From positions 84,428 to 148,427 of the IMG/VR virus record IMGVR_UViG_3300005096_000137: a stretch of 64,000 nt of DNA; one strand, 5' to 3'. A program made the translations under genes and the position numbers. This document shows, piece after piece, positions 24,002 to 32,558 of the stretch; positions within the stretch are counted from its first letter, which is position 1; each line of letters opens with the position of its first letter. The stretch is from a virus. The notes below the pieces were generated by a model. It had not been told where the DNA came from and did no database searches. It saw only the letters and a program-made list of their open reading frames with translations.

Positions 24002-24063
24002 AAACATGGGGTATCAGGTTTGGATCCACATGGTCCCGATATGCAATGGCTTGAAATAAGCGG

Positions 24064-24639
24064 ATGGAAGATGACGGAATGACAAACGAAGATTCACAAA
24101 TCGTTCACGCAGGTGACCCAGTCTACCAGACCGAGAGTTTGGTGACGTGCGACTTACCACCAGAACCATTGGAGTCCCACTATGTTGTTGAGAAGGACGT
24201 GATGCTCCACCAAATGCTTCAGATGCAACTCATGGAAGTCAAGCACTATGGGAACACACATCTTGCCCAGTACAGTGTATCTCAGGCATTCCGACTGATT
24301 GGTGATGGTACCGACAAACTGAGCATCCTCTTACACAATTGCAAAGTGAAGCTGTGTTCACAGAGGTACTCGCTTTTCCAGAACCAACGAGTGTGTGTCA
24401 ATTGTGGGGTAGAGGGTAAGGTGTTCTGTCTGGATTTACCCCGCTCCGAACGGCAGCGGTGGAACAAGACTACCAACCCGCTCCGCGCCCACTTCAATCT
24501 GTATGGGATCATGTCCTCGGGTCGGATTGTGATGCTGACCAAGGATCACATCGTCCCCTCGTCTAAGGGTGGGAAGTGTGTGATGAGTAACTACCAGTGC
24601 ATGTGTGAAACATGTAACGCAGAGAAAGGTGACCGATGA
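24064..24639 (+). CDS. HNH endonuclease 1
   Basis: 191 aa. The C-terminal HNH module is clear: CVNCG knuckle, DHIVPSSKGG, NYQCMCETCNAEKGD. The N-terminal 90 residues are unrelated. A second in-frame ATG at 24079 is possible. Free-standing homing-type nuclease; tandem with a paralog that shares the CETCNA.KG ending. Located between the RNA ligase and RlaP-like genes. Confidence 0.8.
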   Translation: MEDDGMTNEDSQIVHAGDPVYQTESLVTCDLPPEPLESHYVVEKDVMLHQMLQMQLMEVKHYGNTHLAQYSVSQAFRLIGDGTDKLSILLHNCKVKLCSQRYSLFQNQRVCVNCGVEGKVFCLDLPRSERQRWNKTTNPLRAHFNLYGIMSSGRIVMLTKDHIVPSSKGGKCVMSNYQCMCETCNAEKGDR

Positions 24640-25067
24640 AACTTCGCACCCTTCAGAGAAAGCAGATATTATCGCGGCACCTAGCCCCTGGTAATGTCTA
24701 CCGGAATCGTCGATATTTACAGACCTTTGAACCCATGTATATCTTTGATTTCCTCTCACGACATGGTGGTAGTACCACCTCGTTTCTCAGTGGATATACG
24801 GTTCAGATAACTGTGAACTTCAAGCGAGTCTGTGCATCCCCAGTATGTACTCGATGTGGGTGTTGTGGGCTCTTAGTGAGCCTTGATCACGACTTGTCGA
24901 GGGGCTCCTGTAACTTATTACACCTCTACACCCTCGATAGACAAGAACAGCCTGTGATGATGACTATTGATCACATTATCCCTAAGCGACATGGTGGTAC
25001 CAATAACCGTCAGAATCTCCAAATTATGTGTGAAACATGTAACGCGAAGAAGGGGCATATGGTATGA
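24636..25067 (+). CDS. HNH endonuclease 2
   Basis: 143 aa. Paralog of the gene before: CTRCGCCG knuckle, DHIIPKRHGGTNNRQNL, CETCNAKKG. ATGA overlaps with both neighbours. Likely a mobile nuclease inserted in the RNA-repair region. Confidence 0.8.
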   Translation: MKLRTLQRKQILSRHLAPGNVYRNRRYLQTFEPMYIFDFLSRHGGSTTSFLSGYTVQITVNFKRVCASPVCTRCGCCGLLVSLDHDLSRGSCNLLHLYTLDRQEQPVMMTIDHIIPKRHGGTNNRQNLQIMCETCNAKKGHMV

Positions 25068-25972
25068 GCAGTTTACTTCAACGACTTACGGAAGATGGGT
25101 ACATCAACCCACCCAAGTACATTGATAATGTGTGCTTTGAAACTATCACCGGTAGCCAGGCATATGGGGTGAGCACAGATACCAGCGACTGTGATGTGGT
25201 AGGGTTCTATATTCCACCAGCCAATATGTTGTTCCCACACTTGGAGGGTCACCTGTTGGGCTTTAACAAGGATCCTAAGCCGCCTAAGATATGGCAGCAA
25301 CACCACATCAGGACGGACCCCGACGGACGTCATAAGGGGAAACACTTCGACATTGCCATGTACCCTATTACAACGTTCTTTAAGTTGGCAATGGAGTGCA
25401 ATCCTAACATCATTGATGTGTTGTATGCCCCTCGGGATTGCATATTGTCATTAACAATGGTGGGCGAGATGGTTCGGGATAATCGTGACCTGTTCCTCCA
25501 CCGTGGTGCATGGGTCAAGTACAAGGGATATGCCTACCAGCAACTCCATAAGATGGACATCAAGCAGCCTAAAGAGGTGAGTGCTAGGTATGCCAGTCAT
25601 CAGGAGCATGGGTACGACTTGAAATTTGCCTACCACCTGGTTCGGCTCTTGCTGGAGTGCGAAATGATGTTGACGGAGCACACCATTGATCTTCGTCGTC
25701 ACAGGGAACACCTCAAGGGTATCCGACGTGGGGAACATACCTTTGAGTATATCAAGCAATGGTTTGTGGACAAAGAGAAGTACCTGGAGAGGTGCTACGA
25801 AGAATCGACTCTCAAGGATTTACCGGCTCGGGAGTCTATCAAACGGCTTTTGATAGCCTGCCTGGAGCCCCATTATGGGGACCTCAGTGCATTAAAGACT
25901 GTGCGGGCATCATCCACCCCTGACAGGGAAACTCTTCTGGCTATCCAGGCTCTGTGTGATGGAGTACTCTGA
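25064..25972 (+). CDS. RlaP-like nucleotidyltransferase (Pol beta fold)
   Basis: 302 aa. The nucleotidyltransferase signature GSQAYGVSTDTSDCD (about 30-44, Asp42 and Asp44), then VVGFYIPP, with a helical C-terminal half, matches the YcgL/RlaP family (PF10127 type), named for association with RNA ligases. Predicted to modify or repair RNA ends. It lies 1.8 kb after the RNA ligase with two HNH genes between. Confidence 0.8.
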   Translation: MSSLLQRLTEDGYINPPKYIDNVCFETITGSQAYGVSTDTSDCDVVGFYIPPANMLFPHLEGHLLGFNKDPKPPKIWQQHHIRTDPDGRHKGKHFDIAMYPITTFFKLAMECNPNIIDVLYAPRDCILSLTMVGEMVRDNRDLFLHRGAWVKYKGYAYQQLHKMDIKQPKEVSARYASHQEHGYDLKFAYHLVRLLLECEMMLTEHTIDLRRHREHLKGIRRGEHTFEYIKQWFVDKEKYLERCYEESTLKDLPARESIKRLLIACLEPHYGDLSALKTVRASSTPDRETLLAIQALCDGVL

Positions 25973-26130
25973 TGCGTGGCGACCAACTTATTGAGGACCT
26001 GCTGGACGAGTGTATGAATGTGCTCCATCATGATGGTGAAGAGGATGAGCCGTCCACCCTCTGGGAACTGAAGCTCTTAGAGATGAAGTTCCGTCATGTC
26101 CTCGTAAAACATGGAGTCCTTGATGCTTGA
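25972..26130 (+). CDS. Short acidic helical protein
   Basis: 52 aa (MRGDQLIEDLLDEC). The start overlaps the RlaP stop and the end overlaps the next ATG. No family recognised. Confidence 0.5.
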   Translation: MRGDQLIEDLLDECMNVLHHDGEEDEPSTLWELKLLEMKFRHVLVKHGVLDA

Positions 26131-26449
26131 GCTTTGGGAAATACTGGTCCCCTGTACAAGCAACAGCGGGAAGCCATTTCGGACCCGATGCCACAAGGAG
26201 TGGGACCGTCGCATCCGGAAGATTACGGGAGGTTTGACCATCTTCCCGCCAGTCAAAGGCCAGTGGGTTGCTCCAAGTGGTGAGATATTCTCGGAACGTA
26301 TGATCTGCGTACGTGTTGCAACCACCGCCAAGTTTATGCAAAAGATAGCGGACATCACAGCAGTGTTTTATCAGCAAGAAGCCGTGATGTATTACAAAGT
26401 CAGTGACACCGTGATCATCAAAGAGTACCCCGAATTTAAGGCAGAGTGA
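26123..26449 (+). CDS. Hypothetical protein
   Basis: 108 aa starting MLELWEILVPC. GGAG lies six bases before this ATG, preferred over 26111. Contains FPPVKGQWVAPSGE. No recognised family. Confidence 0.55.
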   Translation: MLELWEILVPCTSNSGKPFRTRCHKEWDRRIRKITGGLTIFPPVKGQWVAPSGEIFSERMICVRVATTAKFMQKIADITAVFYQQEAVMYYKVSDTVIIKEYPEFKAE

Positions 26450-26781
26450 TGTTTATTCCCGAGCAAGACCCTGATCATCCAAACCACCCTAGTAAGGGTT
26501 TTTATCCTGGACCCACGGTCAGTCGGTACATTACACATGGACACATGGGGCGGAGTTTACCGCACATACACATAGTGTCTCGGGTGGATACCCCACATGT
26601 CATCACTGTGTACTATGAGACTATCCAACGACTCCTACGAGACTGTGGGAGCTTCCGACATCTCGTGACTCTGGATTGTCGGACACCCTCACGAGGTTTC
26701 AAACTCCCTGATACTTATCAAACATTTCACGCTGAAAGACCTTATTATGAGTCGATTTCAAGTAAAGCTCGCGGACGCTAA
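26446..26781 (+). CDS. Hypothetical protein
   Basis: 111 aa, His/Pro-rich N-terminus (PDHPNHPS). Start at 26446 or 26449. Overlaps the next gene by 35 bases. No recognised family. Confidence 0.55.
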   Translation: MMFIPEQDPDHPNHPSKGFYPGPTVSRYITHGHMGRSLPHIHIVSRVDTPHVITVYYETIQRLLRDCGSFRHLVTLDCRTPSRGFKLPDTYQTFHAERPYYESISSKARGR

Positions 26782-27052
26782 TCTCCAGGATTTGGGAAGG
26801 TCCCTAGACTTTGATTTCGCAGATGCTATGCTTCTTAGTGTAGTCTTGGAAGATGGGCGCACCTTCAAACTGAATTTCCACACAGACGGGGAGTTGTCCA
26901 TCATAACATTCGGGAACCATCCGCACCTTACGGGGTATGTCCCTCAGTCAAGGTTTCTGACGAAGATTCACCCTGAGAAACCCTTTACCTGCTCCAGTTG
27001 CGGGGCTGCCGTATTTGATGAGGAAGTCCCTCATTGTGACTATTGTATTTAG
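26747..27052 (+). CDS. Zinc-knuckle protein
   Basis: 101 aa. The C-terminus CSSCGAAVFDEEVPHCDYC has two CxxC pairs for zinc; the N-terminal part is beta-rich. Function unknown. Confidence 0.6.
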   Translation: MSRFQVKLADANLQDLGRSLDFDFADAMLLSVVLEDGRTFKLNFHTDGELSIITFGNHPHLTGYVPQSRFLTKIHPEKPFTCSSCGAAVFDEEVPHCDYCI

Positions 27053-27062
27053 GAGAGCGAAG

Positions 27063-27365
27063 ATGTTGAATCTAAAGAACCACTTAAACACACAACTGAA
27101 TATCGCTGATGCAGAGTGCCCCCTAATCACTGAAGCCTATGAGAAGGTACAGGGTTACCTTGAGCAGTGTGCTTGTGACCATTTCTGGCAGGCGGTTGTG
27201 GAGGTCGGCTCACCCTTAGTGGCGAGTCTGAAGGTTCGCCGTCAGTACGAGGGTTTAATGCGGCGACTCAGTGCTGGTGGGCTGACGGTGCAGGATGACC
27301 TTCACAAGGACATGAGTGGCTCCATACTTATCACCTGGGGCAAATTCCCTGGTGGCTACAACTAA
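27063..27365 (+). CDS. Hypothetical protein
   Basis: 100 aa from the ATG with GGAG eight bases upstream. Helical; SLVASLKVRRQYEGL region. No recognised family. Confidence 0.55.
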   Translation: MLNLKNHLNTQLNIADAECPLITEAYEKVQGYLEQCACDHFWQAVVEVGSPLVASLKVRRQYEGLMRRLSAGGLTVQDDLHKDMSGSILITWGKFPGGYN

Positions 27366-27384
27366 ACTATCGAGGACATCAGAG

Positions 27385-27999
27385 ATGCCACAAGTTTATT
27401 CTATTTCAGTTGAAGTCCAGCTCCAGGGTGGAGACCGGGAGCCTGGTGACCCCCTAATCCCCATTGCAGCCAATATATCGGTGGCTCAGGGTGACAAAGG
27501 GTATGACAAGGTTGTCGGGCACATTCAGGGCACACTGATTCCAAGCTCTTGCCGGGGTCAACGGGTCGACATGCTTCTGGCAGCGGACGATGAGTCTCAA
27601 GACCTATACGAACTGGTCCAGACGGTATCCAATGGTACTCACTGGCATGTGGGCAATGACCTGTGTTTAGACCACATCACGGGTGGCCTCCTTTGTCTTG
27701 AGACCGCCAACATTGACCCCGAATACCGGGGTTTCAACATTGCACCTGTGGCAGGGTCTGAACTCATTGACATTCTTGGATGTTGCGTCGGTCTGGTGGT
27801 CACCCGACCCCACCCTATCCTGGATGAGTTGCACCCCATCACAGATGAGGCTATCGCCACCGCTATCCAGAAGATTGCAAAACACTGGGAACAGGTCGGG
27901 TTTGTGGAAAATCCACTACACCCAGGCTACATGTATCTGGATCCTACTCTACGGCGACCATATCCACTTTTGAAATGTGGCTTGACAACCGACAAATAG
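27385..27999 (+). CDS. Possible GNAT-fold protein
   Basis: 204 aa. The middle and end (LLCLETANIDPEYRGFNIAPVAGSELID .. IAKHWEQVGFV) recall GNAT motif A and the C-terminal GNAT helix, but the R-x-x-G-x-G signature is imperfect (YRGFNIA). Tentative. Its last codons overlap the next promoter's -35 box. Confidence 0.5.
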   Translation: MPQVYSISVEVQLQGGDREPGDPLIPIAANISVAQGDKGYDKVVGHIQGTLIPSSCRGQRVDMLLAADDESQDLYELVQTVSNGTHWHVGNDLCLDHITGGLLCLETANIDPEYRGFNIAPVAGSELIDILGCCVGLVVTRPHPILDELHPITDEAIATAIQKIAKHWEQVGFVENPLHPGYMYLDPTLRRPYPLLKCGLTTDK

Positions 28000-28010
28000 T
28001 GTGGCATACT
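27982..28010 (+). promoter_or_regulatory. Sigma-70-type promoter
   Basis: TTGACA, 17-base spacer, CATACT, followed by GAAGAGTAACC. Drives the gene at 28060. Confidence 0.68.
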
Positions 28011-28059
28011 TGAAGAGTAACCAATCGGATGAAATGTACCCAACCATGAGGAGTCAGCG

Positions 28060-28308
28060 ATGAGCAATCCAATTCAAGGCATCAATGCGAATCGACTCCC
28101 CCGGGAACCCCTCGAACGGAAGTTTAGTGTTCTCTGGGACCATATAAACGATAGACAGCGGGTGCTCTCATACATTTTGGATAGGTCCCAGGCAAATCGA
28201 GGGGATTATAACCCCACCAAAGTTGAGATAGAGGTCGTGGCCACAGTCATTCAGTGGTTAGGGAGCCCTGTTGGTCAGGGTTTTCTGGCAGATATCCCGA
28301 CCAGTTAA
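28060..28308 (+). CDS. Hypothetical small protein
   Basis: 82 aa with GGAG upstream and its own promoter. Helical. No recognised family. Followed directly by the 13-bp repeat array. Confidence 0.6.
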   Translation: MSNPIQGINANRLPREPLERKFSVLWDHINDRQRVLSYILDRSQANRGDYNPTKVEIEVVATVIQWLGSPVGQGFLADIPTS

Positions 28309-28311
28309 CTA

Positions 28312-28444
28312 CACGAACAATTCACACGAACAATTCACACGAACAATTCACACGAACAATTCACACGAACAATTCACACGAACAATTCACACGAACAATT
28401 CTTCACACGAACAATTCACACGAACAATTCACACGAACAATTCA
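28312..28444 (+). repeat. 13-bp tandem repeat array
   Basis: Ten copies of CACGAACAATTCA; the seventh carries a three-base insertion (28400-28405 region). The array lies between two genes, has no spacers and no stop codon in any forward frame, and ends 16 bases before the ATG at 28461. Confidence 0.95.
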
Positions 28445-28460
28445 CTACGAGGATTTTGAG

Positions 28461-29861
28461 ATGAGCGACCAACCTTACTTGATGATTGAGAACAAGGGTG
28501 AAGCCCCAGTAGAGGGATACACCGTGCTTGGTCTGTCCACGACTCGGGGTAGCAAAGCTGATGGAGTAATCGGTCAGTTTGGCTCCGGAAACAAGCATGC
28601 CATCAATGTGTGCCTGCGAAACGGGCTTACCGTCTGGGTCTATTGTGGGACCACTCGCTTGGAATTCAGTACCCAATCGGAGATGGTGGATGATGGGTTG
28701 GTCAAGACTGAGGCACGACATGTTGTGTACCGCAAGGGTGCCAGTGCCTGGAAGAAGACTGGTTGGGTTTTGGACATGGGGGTCCTGGACTGGGATAGTG
28801 TTGGGATGGGGCTCCGAGAGTTCGTCTCTAATGCGATTGATCGAACTATCCGAGAAGGTGATATAAACAGCCAGGTCCTTGTCATTAAGACAGTGGACCC
28901 CAAAGACCGCCGTGCCCGGGCTGGGTTCACGCGGATCTTCGTGGAACTCAATACCGATGTTCGTCAGTATTATGAGGAATTGGGTAGTAATTTCCTTCAC
29001 TTCTCAGATGATCCCAGCAAAGCTGTCCCCGGTATTCTGGAGAAGACTGAAGAGGGTGGCGCTAAGATTTACCGCGAGGGTGTCTATGTCCGTGCCCTAC
29101 GGGAGCCGAGCTTGTTTGACTACAATTTCAGTAAAGATGATTTGCCCATCGACGAATGTCGTAATAGTTCCGAGTACGTGATTAAGGCCTCAGTCGCGCG
29201 GATGCTGGGAAACGCTTCACAGGGTATTATTGAGCAAGTGCTCCAGGAGGTCCAGTGTGAAGGTAATTGGCTCGAAACTAACTTGGACACCGATTATCTC
29301 TTTGGATCCTGTTACACAGACCCGGATGATTCCCAGTCAGAAAGTTGGAGCAATGCCTGGGCTGCGACCGCAGGTGTTGGCGCTGTTGTGTGTCGTGACT
29401 CCCATTCAAGTGGGTTCGTGGAACGCAAAGGTTTATCCCCTGGTGTAGTGAAAGAGGGTTGGTTGAGACCCCTGTCTAAGGTGGAGGGGGTCCAGACCTG
29501 CGACGATGTACTGGATGACGCTGAATCAGCAGGAAAAACAATCACACCTGCGGGGATACTTATTGAGAGTGCGATGGATAAAGCCTGGGATGTGTTTGAG
29601 AGCGCAGGTTTGACCAGGTACCTTAGTCAGCCTCAGGTGCTGTGCTTTGAGCAAGCGGGGGAAGACGCGCATATCGCCGACTCTTACTACTGTGGTGTGG
29701 GTAATCTTGTGTATATCAGGTCTCACCTAGCAGGTCCAGAGTGCCACAATGACAGATACCAGGCGGCCATCGGCGTGTGTGCCTTGCACATCAGTTCAGA
29801 TGACGGTTGCGAGTTGACACCCGATGATTTGCTCATCAAGCTGGTGGCAGAACTTACTTGA
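28461..29861 (+). CDS. GHKL-like ATP-binding protein with unusual motif order
   Basis: 466 aa starting MSDQPYLMIE, AGGA upstream. IGQFGSGNKHAI (about 37-48) resembles the G2 box of GHKL ATPases, and LREFVSNAIDR (about 118-128) resembles the N box, but in reverse of the normal order. The rest has no recognised domain. The open frame continues upstream through the 13-bp repeat, but that extension has no ribosome site and low-complexity sequence. Confidence 0.55.
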   Translation: MSDQPYLMIENKGEAPVEGYTVLGLSTTRGSKADGVIGQFGSGNKHAINVCLRNGLTVWVYCGTTRLEFSTQSEMVDDGLVKTEARHVVYRKGASAWKKTGWVLDMGVLDWDSVGMGLREFVSNAIDRTIREGDINSQVLVIKTVDPKDRRARAGFTRIFVELNTDVRQYYEELGSNFLHFSDDPSKAVPGILEKTEEGGAKIYREGVYVRALREPSLFDYNFSKDDLPIDECRNSSEYVIKASVARMLGNASQGIIEQVLQEVQCEGNWLETNLDTDYLFGSCYTDPDDSQSESWSNAWAATAGVGAVVCRDSHSSGFVERKGLSPGVVKEGWLRPLSKVEGVQTCDDVLDDAESAGKTITPAGILIESAMDKAWDVFESAGLTRYLSQPQVLCFEQAGEDAHIADSYYCGVGNLVYIRSHLAGPECHNDRYQAAIGVCALHISSDDGCELTPDDLLIKLVAELT

Positions 29862-29886
29862 CAAACCTTGATCCATCACCTATGAT
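29858..29886 (+). promoter_or_regulatory. Sigma-70-type promoter
   Basis: TTGACA overlaps the stop codon of the upstream gene; 17-base spacer; TATGAT at 29881-29886. Drives the small-gene cluster starting at 29921. Confidence 0.68.
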
Positions 29887-29920
29887 TGAGTTGTAAGCCA
29901 ATTTAACCAGGAGAAACACC

Positions 29921-30145
29921 ATGCTGCCAACCATCATTGAATTCGACTACAAAGAAAAGCGTCGGCTGGTCATCGAGATTGGCGACGATAAGCGGGGCAA
30001 CGGTTGTATCCTGTGCCAGCAACTGAGTCCCAAACGTGGATTACGCTCCTTCAAACCCGAACAACGGACCAATCTAAAGAAGCTTGGAATACTCAGAACT
30101 ATATACCACCTTGGGAGGAGAGAATGGGCGATATTGAGAACCTGA
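29921..30145 (+). CDS. Hypothetical small basic protein
   Basis: 74 aa, strong GGAG. Beta-rich start then a basic C-terminus. First gene of a cluster of very small membrane proteins. Confidence 0.6.
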   Translation: MLPTIIEFDYKEKRRLVIEIGDDKRGNGCILCQQLSPKRGLRSFKPEQRTNLKKLGILRTIYHLGRREWAILRT

Positions 30146-30261
30146 TCAAGTGGATCGCCTGCATCAGGATTACCTGTTTTGTGTTTGTGATGATCTCAAT
30201 TATTACGACTTGTAGCCTCATTGGTTATGTGGTCTGGCGACTATTCGCCACGAGCGGTTAG
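30124..30261 (+). CDS. Tiny membrane protein 1
   Basis: 45 aa, GGAGGAGAG upstream. One transmembrane segment ending in LIGYVVWRL; paralog of the next gene, which ends LLGYVVWRL. Confidence 0.65.
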   Translation: MGDIENLIKWIACIRITCFVFVMISIITTCSLIGYVVWRLFATSG

Positions 30262-30286
30262 GTTTAACACTACTGGAGAATATCAG

Positions 30287-30466
30287 ATGATGAACAATCT
30301 CGGAAGACCAGTGAACAAACAGATGATTGACATGGAGAAACAGATGAAGTTGGGTTTTCGCCTCGTCGTAGGTTGGTTTGTGTTTGTGGCGATATCTGTT
30401 GTCACAGCCCTCAGCCTCCTAGGCTATGTGGTCTGGCGTCTGCTCGTCGCGAATGGGTTGGTCTAA
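30287..30466 (+). CDS. Tiny membrane protein 2
   Basis: 59 aa with GGAG upstream (start 30287 or 30290). Transmembrane segment VVGWFVFVAISVVTALSLLG then YVVWRLL, clearly related to tiny protein 1. Confidence 0.65.
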   Translation: MMNNLGRPVNKQMIDMEKQMKLGFRLVVGWFVFVAISVVTALSLLGYVVWRLLVANGLV

Positions 30467-30487
30467 CTTCATCGGAGAGGGCTATGG

Positions 30488-30640
30488 ATGGGTTTTAGAC
30501 ACATTATGGATTCTGCGAATCGACGGGCGTACAAGGATACTTTTGGGTTGATCATGACTTTTGTAAGTATGCTCACCCTGACCGCCACATTTGTCCTGTT
30601 TATCATGTGGCGTGTTTTGATATCTTATGGGATCATGTGA
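30488..30640 (+). CDS. Tiny membrane protein 3
   Basis: 50 aa, GGAGAGG upstream. Same plan: polar N-terminus, one hydrophobic segment, then IMWRVLISYG. A diverged member of the series. Confidence 0.6.
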   Translation: MGFRHIMDSANRRAYKDTFGLIMTFVSMLTLTATFVLFIMWRVLISYGIM

Positions 30641-30657
30641 GCTTTGAAAGGGCGTCT

Positions 30658-30765
30658 ATGTTCAAGAAGTACATTATTGCGGTCATCCTCCTGGTACTGG
30701 GTTGCTTTGCCATCCTGGTCGGTCTGTGGGTCTATATGTTAGCCTATGCTGGCTGGGGTATGTAA
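30658..30765 (+). CDS. Tiny membrane protein 4
   Basis: 35 aa, almost all one hydrophobic segment (IIAVILLVLGCFAILVG). AAGGG upstream; TAATG overlap with the next gene. Confidence 0.58.
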   Translation: MFKKYIIAVILLVLGCFAILVGLWVYMLAYAGWGM

Positions 30766-30998
30766 TGACTCACTTTCAGAAGTGGTGGCTGAAGTTCAAG
30801 AGGAAGAACCCGAACTTTGACCAACCTAACGACACCAAGTTCACGATGACCATCGGCAATCTCCGGAAGGTCCTGACCCAGGCCCACAAGCATGGGTTCT
30901 CCTGTGGGATGGAGACTTCCAAGGACATCGAGAAACTCAAGGGCACTGACCCAAATTCATTTGGAGATTTAATGAACATGTTTAAGGGGCATAAATGA
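30765..30998 (+). CDS. Hypothetical protein
   Basis: 77 aa starting MTHFQKWWLKFKRK. Basic N-terminus; contains NLRKVLTQAHKHGFSCG. Overlaps both neighbours. No family recognised. Confidence 0.6.
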   Translation: MTHFQKWWLKFKRKNPNFDQPNDTKFTMTIGNLRKVLTQAHKHGFSCGMETSKDIEKLKGTDPNSFGDLMNMFKGHK

Positions 30999-31411
30999 AC
31001 ACAATTTGGAAGTCCAACCTGTCCGGATCACTGGGCACATTTGAGTGGTACAAACCCGGGACCAGGGAAGTCCAGAATCTTGGACCTGTCCTGGACATCT
31101 GTGTTCGGGCGCAGGTGGTGCCACCTATCACGTCCCCAAAATCGAACTGCATCATGTATCTGGTGGAGGTGCTCTACAGTAGAAAGCACATCAAGGGCGA
31201 CCGGTTTGATGCCCAATACTCGCTCGCCCACCTAAAAGCGACCATGGGTGACGATGCACGGATTTGTTTGGCAACATTCAAGAGTGATAAATTCGGGCAG
31301 GCGTACCGACTTGCATTACATGAACAGGCTGAGAGCGGATACCACACCCACTCTTTGACCATTGACAATTGGGTGTGGGATAATGGATGTCAACCTCTGG
31401 CTGGCAAGTAA
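30995..31411 (+). CDS. Hypothetical protein
   Basis: 138 aa, mixed alpha/beta, ATGA overlap with the gene before. Contains SNCIMYLVEVLYSRKH. No family recognised. Confidence 0.58.
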   Translation: MNTIWKSNLSGSLGTFEWYKPGTREVQNLGPVLDICVRAQVVPPITSPKSNCIMYLVEVLYSRKHIKGDRFDAQYSLAHLKATMGDDARICLATFKSDKFGQAYRLALHEQAESGYHTHSLTIDNWVWDNGCQPLAGK

Positions 31412-31437
31412 ATTATGTTAAAAGGACTAGCAACACT

Positions 31438-31719
31438 ATGATAACTCGCGTGAACTTTACGAAATTGGACGGTCGACGAATCACCCTGGACCTCATGGAT
31501 GTGTGCAATGTCGAAGACACCCCTGAGGGGGTTGTTGTACTCTACGCAGTGCTAGCCACTGAGAAGAAATCCTTCATAGCGGGTATGACTTATGATCAAG
31601 TGGTCGCCGAACTGGACCGGGGTCGTAATCTCATGATGCCCTTTTCACAGGGGGATGAGGATGGTGAGTTCGAGTCCGGGGATGAATGGAAGGCAGGCGG
31701 TGAAAGTGACGAGTATTGA
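31438..31719 (+). CDS. Hypothetical acidic protein
   Basis: 93 aa starting MITRVNFTKLDGRRI; acidic low-complexity C-terminus. AAGGA lies 13 bases upstream, so the start is uncertain (31387 is an alternative). Confidence 0.52.
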   Translation: MITRVNFTKLDGRRITLDLMDVCNVEDTPEGVVVLYAVLATEKKSFIAGMTYDQVVAELDRGRNLMMPFSQGDEDGEFESGDEWKAGGESDEY

Positions 31720-32134
31720 GCTAGGACCTCAGCCACTACCAGCTCCCCAGCAACGTTACAGGGACTGTAGTGGGTTTCAAGGGGACGTGAGATTCCGTGA
31801 CTACGCGGATATGCTCCATGCCGGAGACATCTTGGGTTGCGAGGAATTCTGTAAGGAACACGTCGAGGACCCAGAGATACTCAGAAAGGTACGTACCCTG
31901 GAGCGCCAGTGGGTTACGGAGATGTCACGCCTCGTGCGGGAACTCCAGATTACTGCCCGCGAAAGCCTTGGGTATCGGACATTATCTGAGGGCTACTGTA
32001 AGCAGGCATATGGCACCCAAGCCTCAACGTGGGTAAAGCGTAAGCTGAAGGCTGGCAACAACTTACTTCGCAATGCTGATGCCGCCCGCCTTGACCACGA
32101 ACGTGTCGAAGTCCCGGTCGGTTTCAAGAAATGA
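31700..32134 (+). CDS. Hypothetical protein (GTG start)
   Basis: 144 aa. GTG at 31700 is preceded by AAGG; no ATG fits except one well upstream at 31655. Largely helical (RTLERQWVTEMSRLVREL). No family recognised. Confidence 0.52.
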   Translation: MKVTSIELGPQPLPAPQQRYRDCSGFQGDVRFRDYADMLHAGDILGCEEFCKEHVEDPEILRKVRTLERQWVTEMSRLVRELQITARESLGYRTLSEGYCKQAYGTQASTWVKRKLKAGNNLLRNADAARLDHERVEVPVGFKK

Positions 32135-32135
32135 T

Positions 32136-32163
32136 TTGACAAGCTGCTTTTGCAAGGTAGTAT
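32136..32163 (+). promoter_or_regulatory. Sigma-70-type promoter
   Basis: TTGACA, 16-base spacer, TAGTAT, directly after the upstream stop. Drives 32187. Confidence 0.62.
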
Positions 32164-32186
32164 TGGTGTAGAAAGGGACTACGACA

Positions 32187-32513
32187 ATGAACGAACACGA
32201 ATACGAAACAGACGACCTCCTGGGCGGGACCGCAAAGGCAACCGTTTGGGTCCAGTACACTACTGAGAACCAGATTCGATACAATCCTGACGGGGGTGGA
32301 TTCGAGTCTAGTATCATTGAGGTTGAAGTCTGGGACGCCAAGGTCACTAGCTACAGTACTCCAGGATGTGACCTGGACCGGGCTGGGATCGAGAAGCTGG
32401 GTGGCGATGGTTCATGGGCAAAGTTGGCGGATGGTTTATTGCTTGACCACCTCAATGACGCGATGGTGGACGACACATTCGAGTATCATGAGTTGGTTGA
32501 ACAGGTCCTTTGA
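32187..32513 (+). CDS. Hypothetical acidic protein
   Basis: 108 aa, strongly acidic, beta-rich N-terminus (AKATVWVQYTTEN). No family recognised. The stop is followed by GAGTTTCTATTTTATT, which recurs after the next gene. Confidence 0.6.
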   Translation: MNEHEYETDDLLGGTAKATVWVQYTTENQIRYNPDGGGFESSIIEVEVWDAKVTSYSTPGCDLDRAGIEKLGGDGSWAKLADGLLLDHLNDAMVDDTFEYHELVEQVL

Positions 32514-32558
32514 GTTTCTATTTTATTGAACAAACTAGTTAATTGGAGGAACAAGAGA

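Noticed and set aside
28312-28444. CRISPR-like array
   Set aside because: Repeats are contiguous 13-mers with no unique spacers and no cas genes.
28254-28460. N-terminal extension of the GHKL-like gene through the 13-bp repeat
   Set aside because: The frame is open only because the repeat lacks stops; translation is a monotonous TIHTNNSHEQF repeat, and AGGA marks the ATG at 28461.
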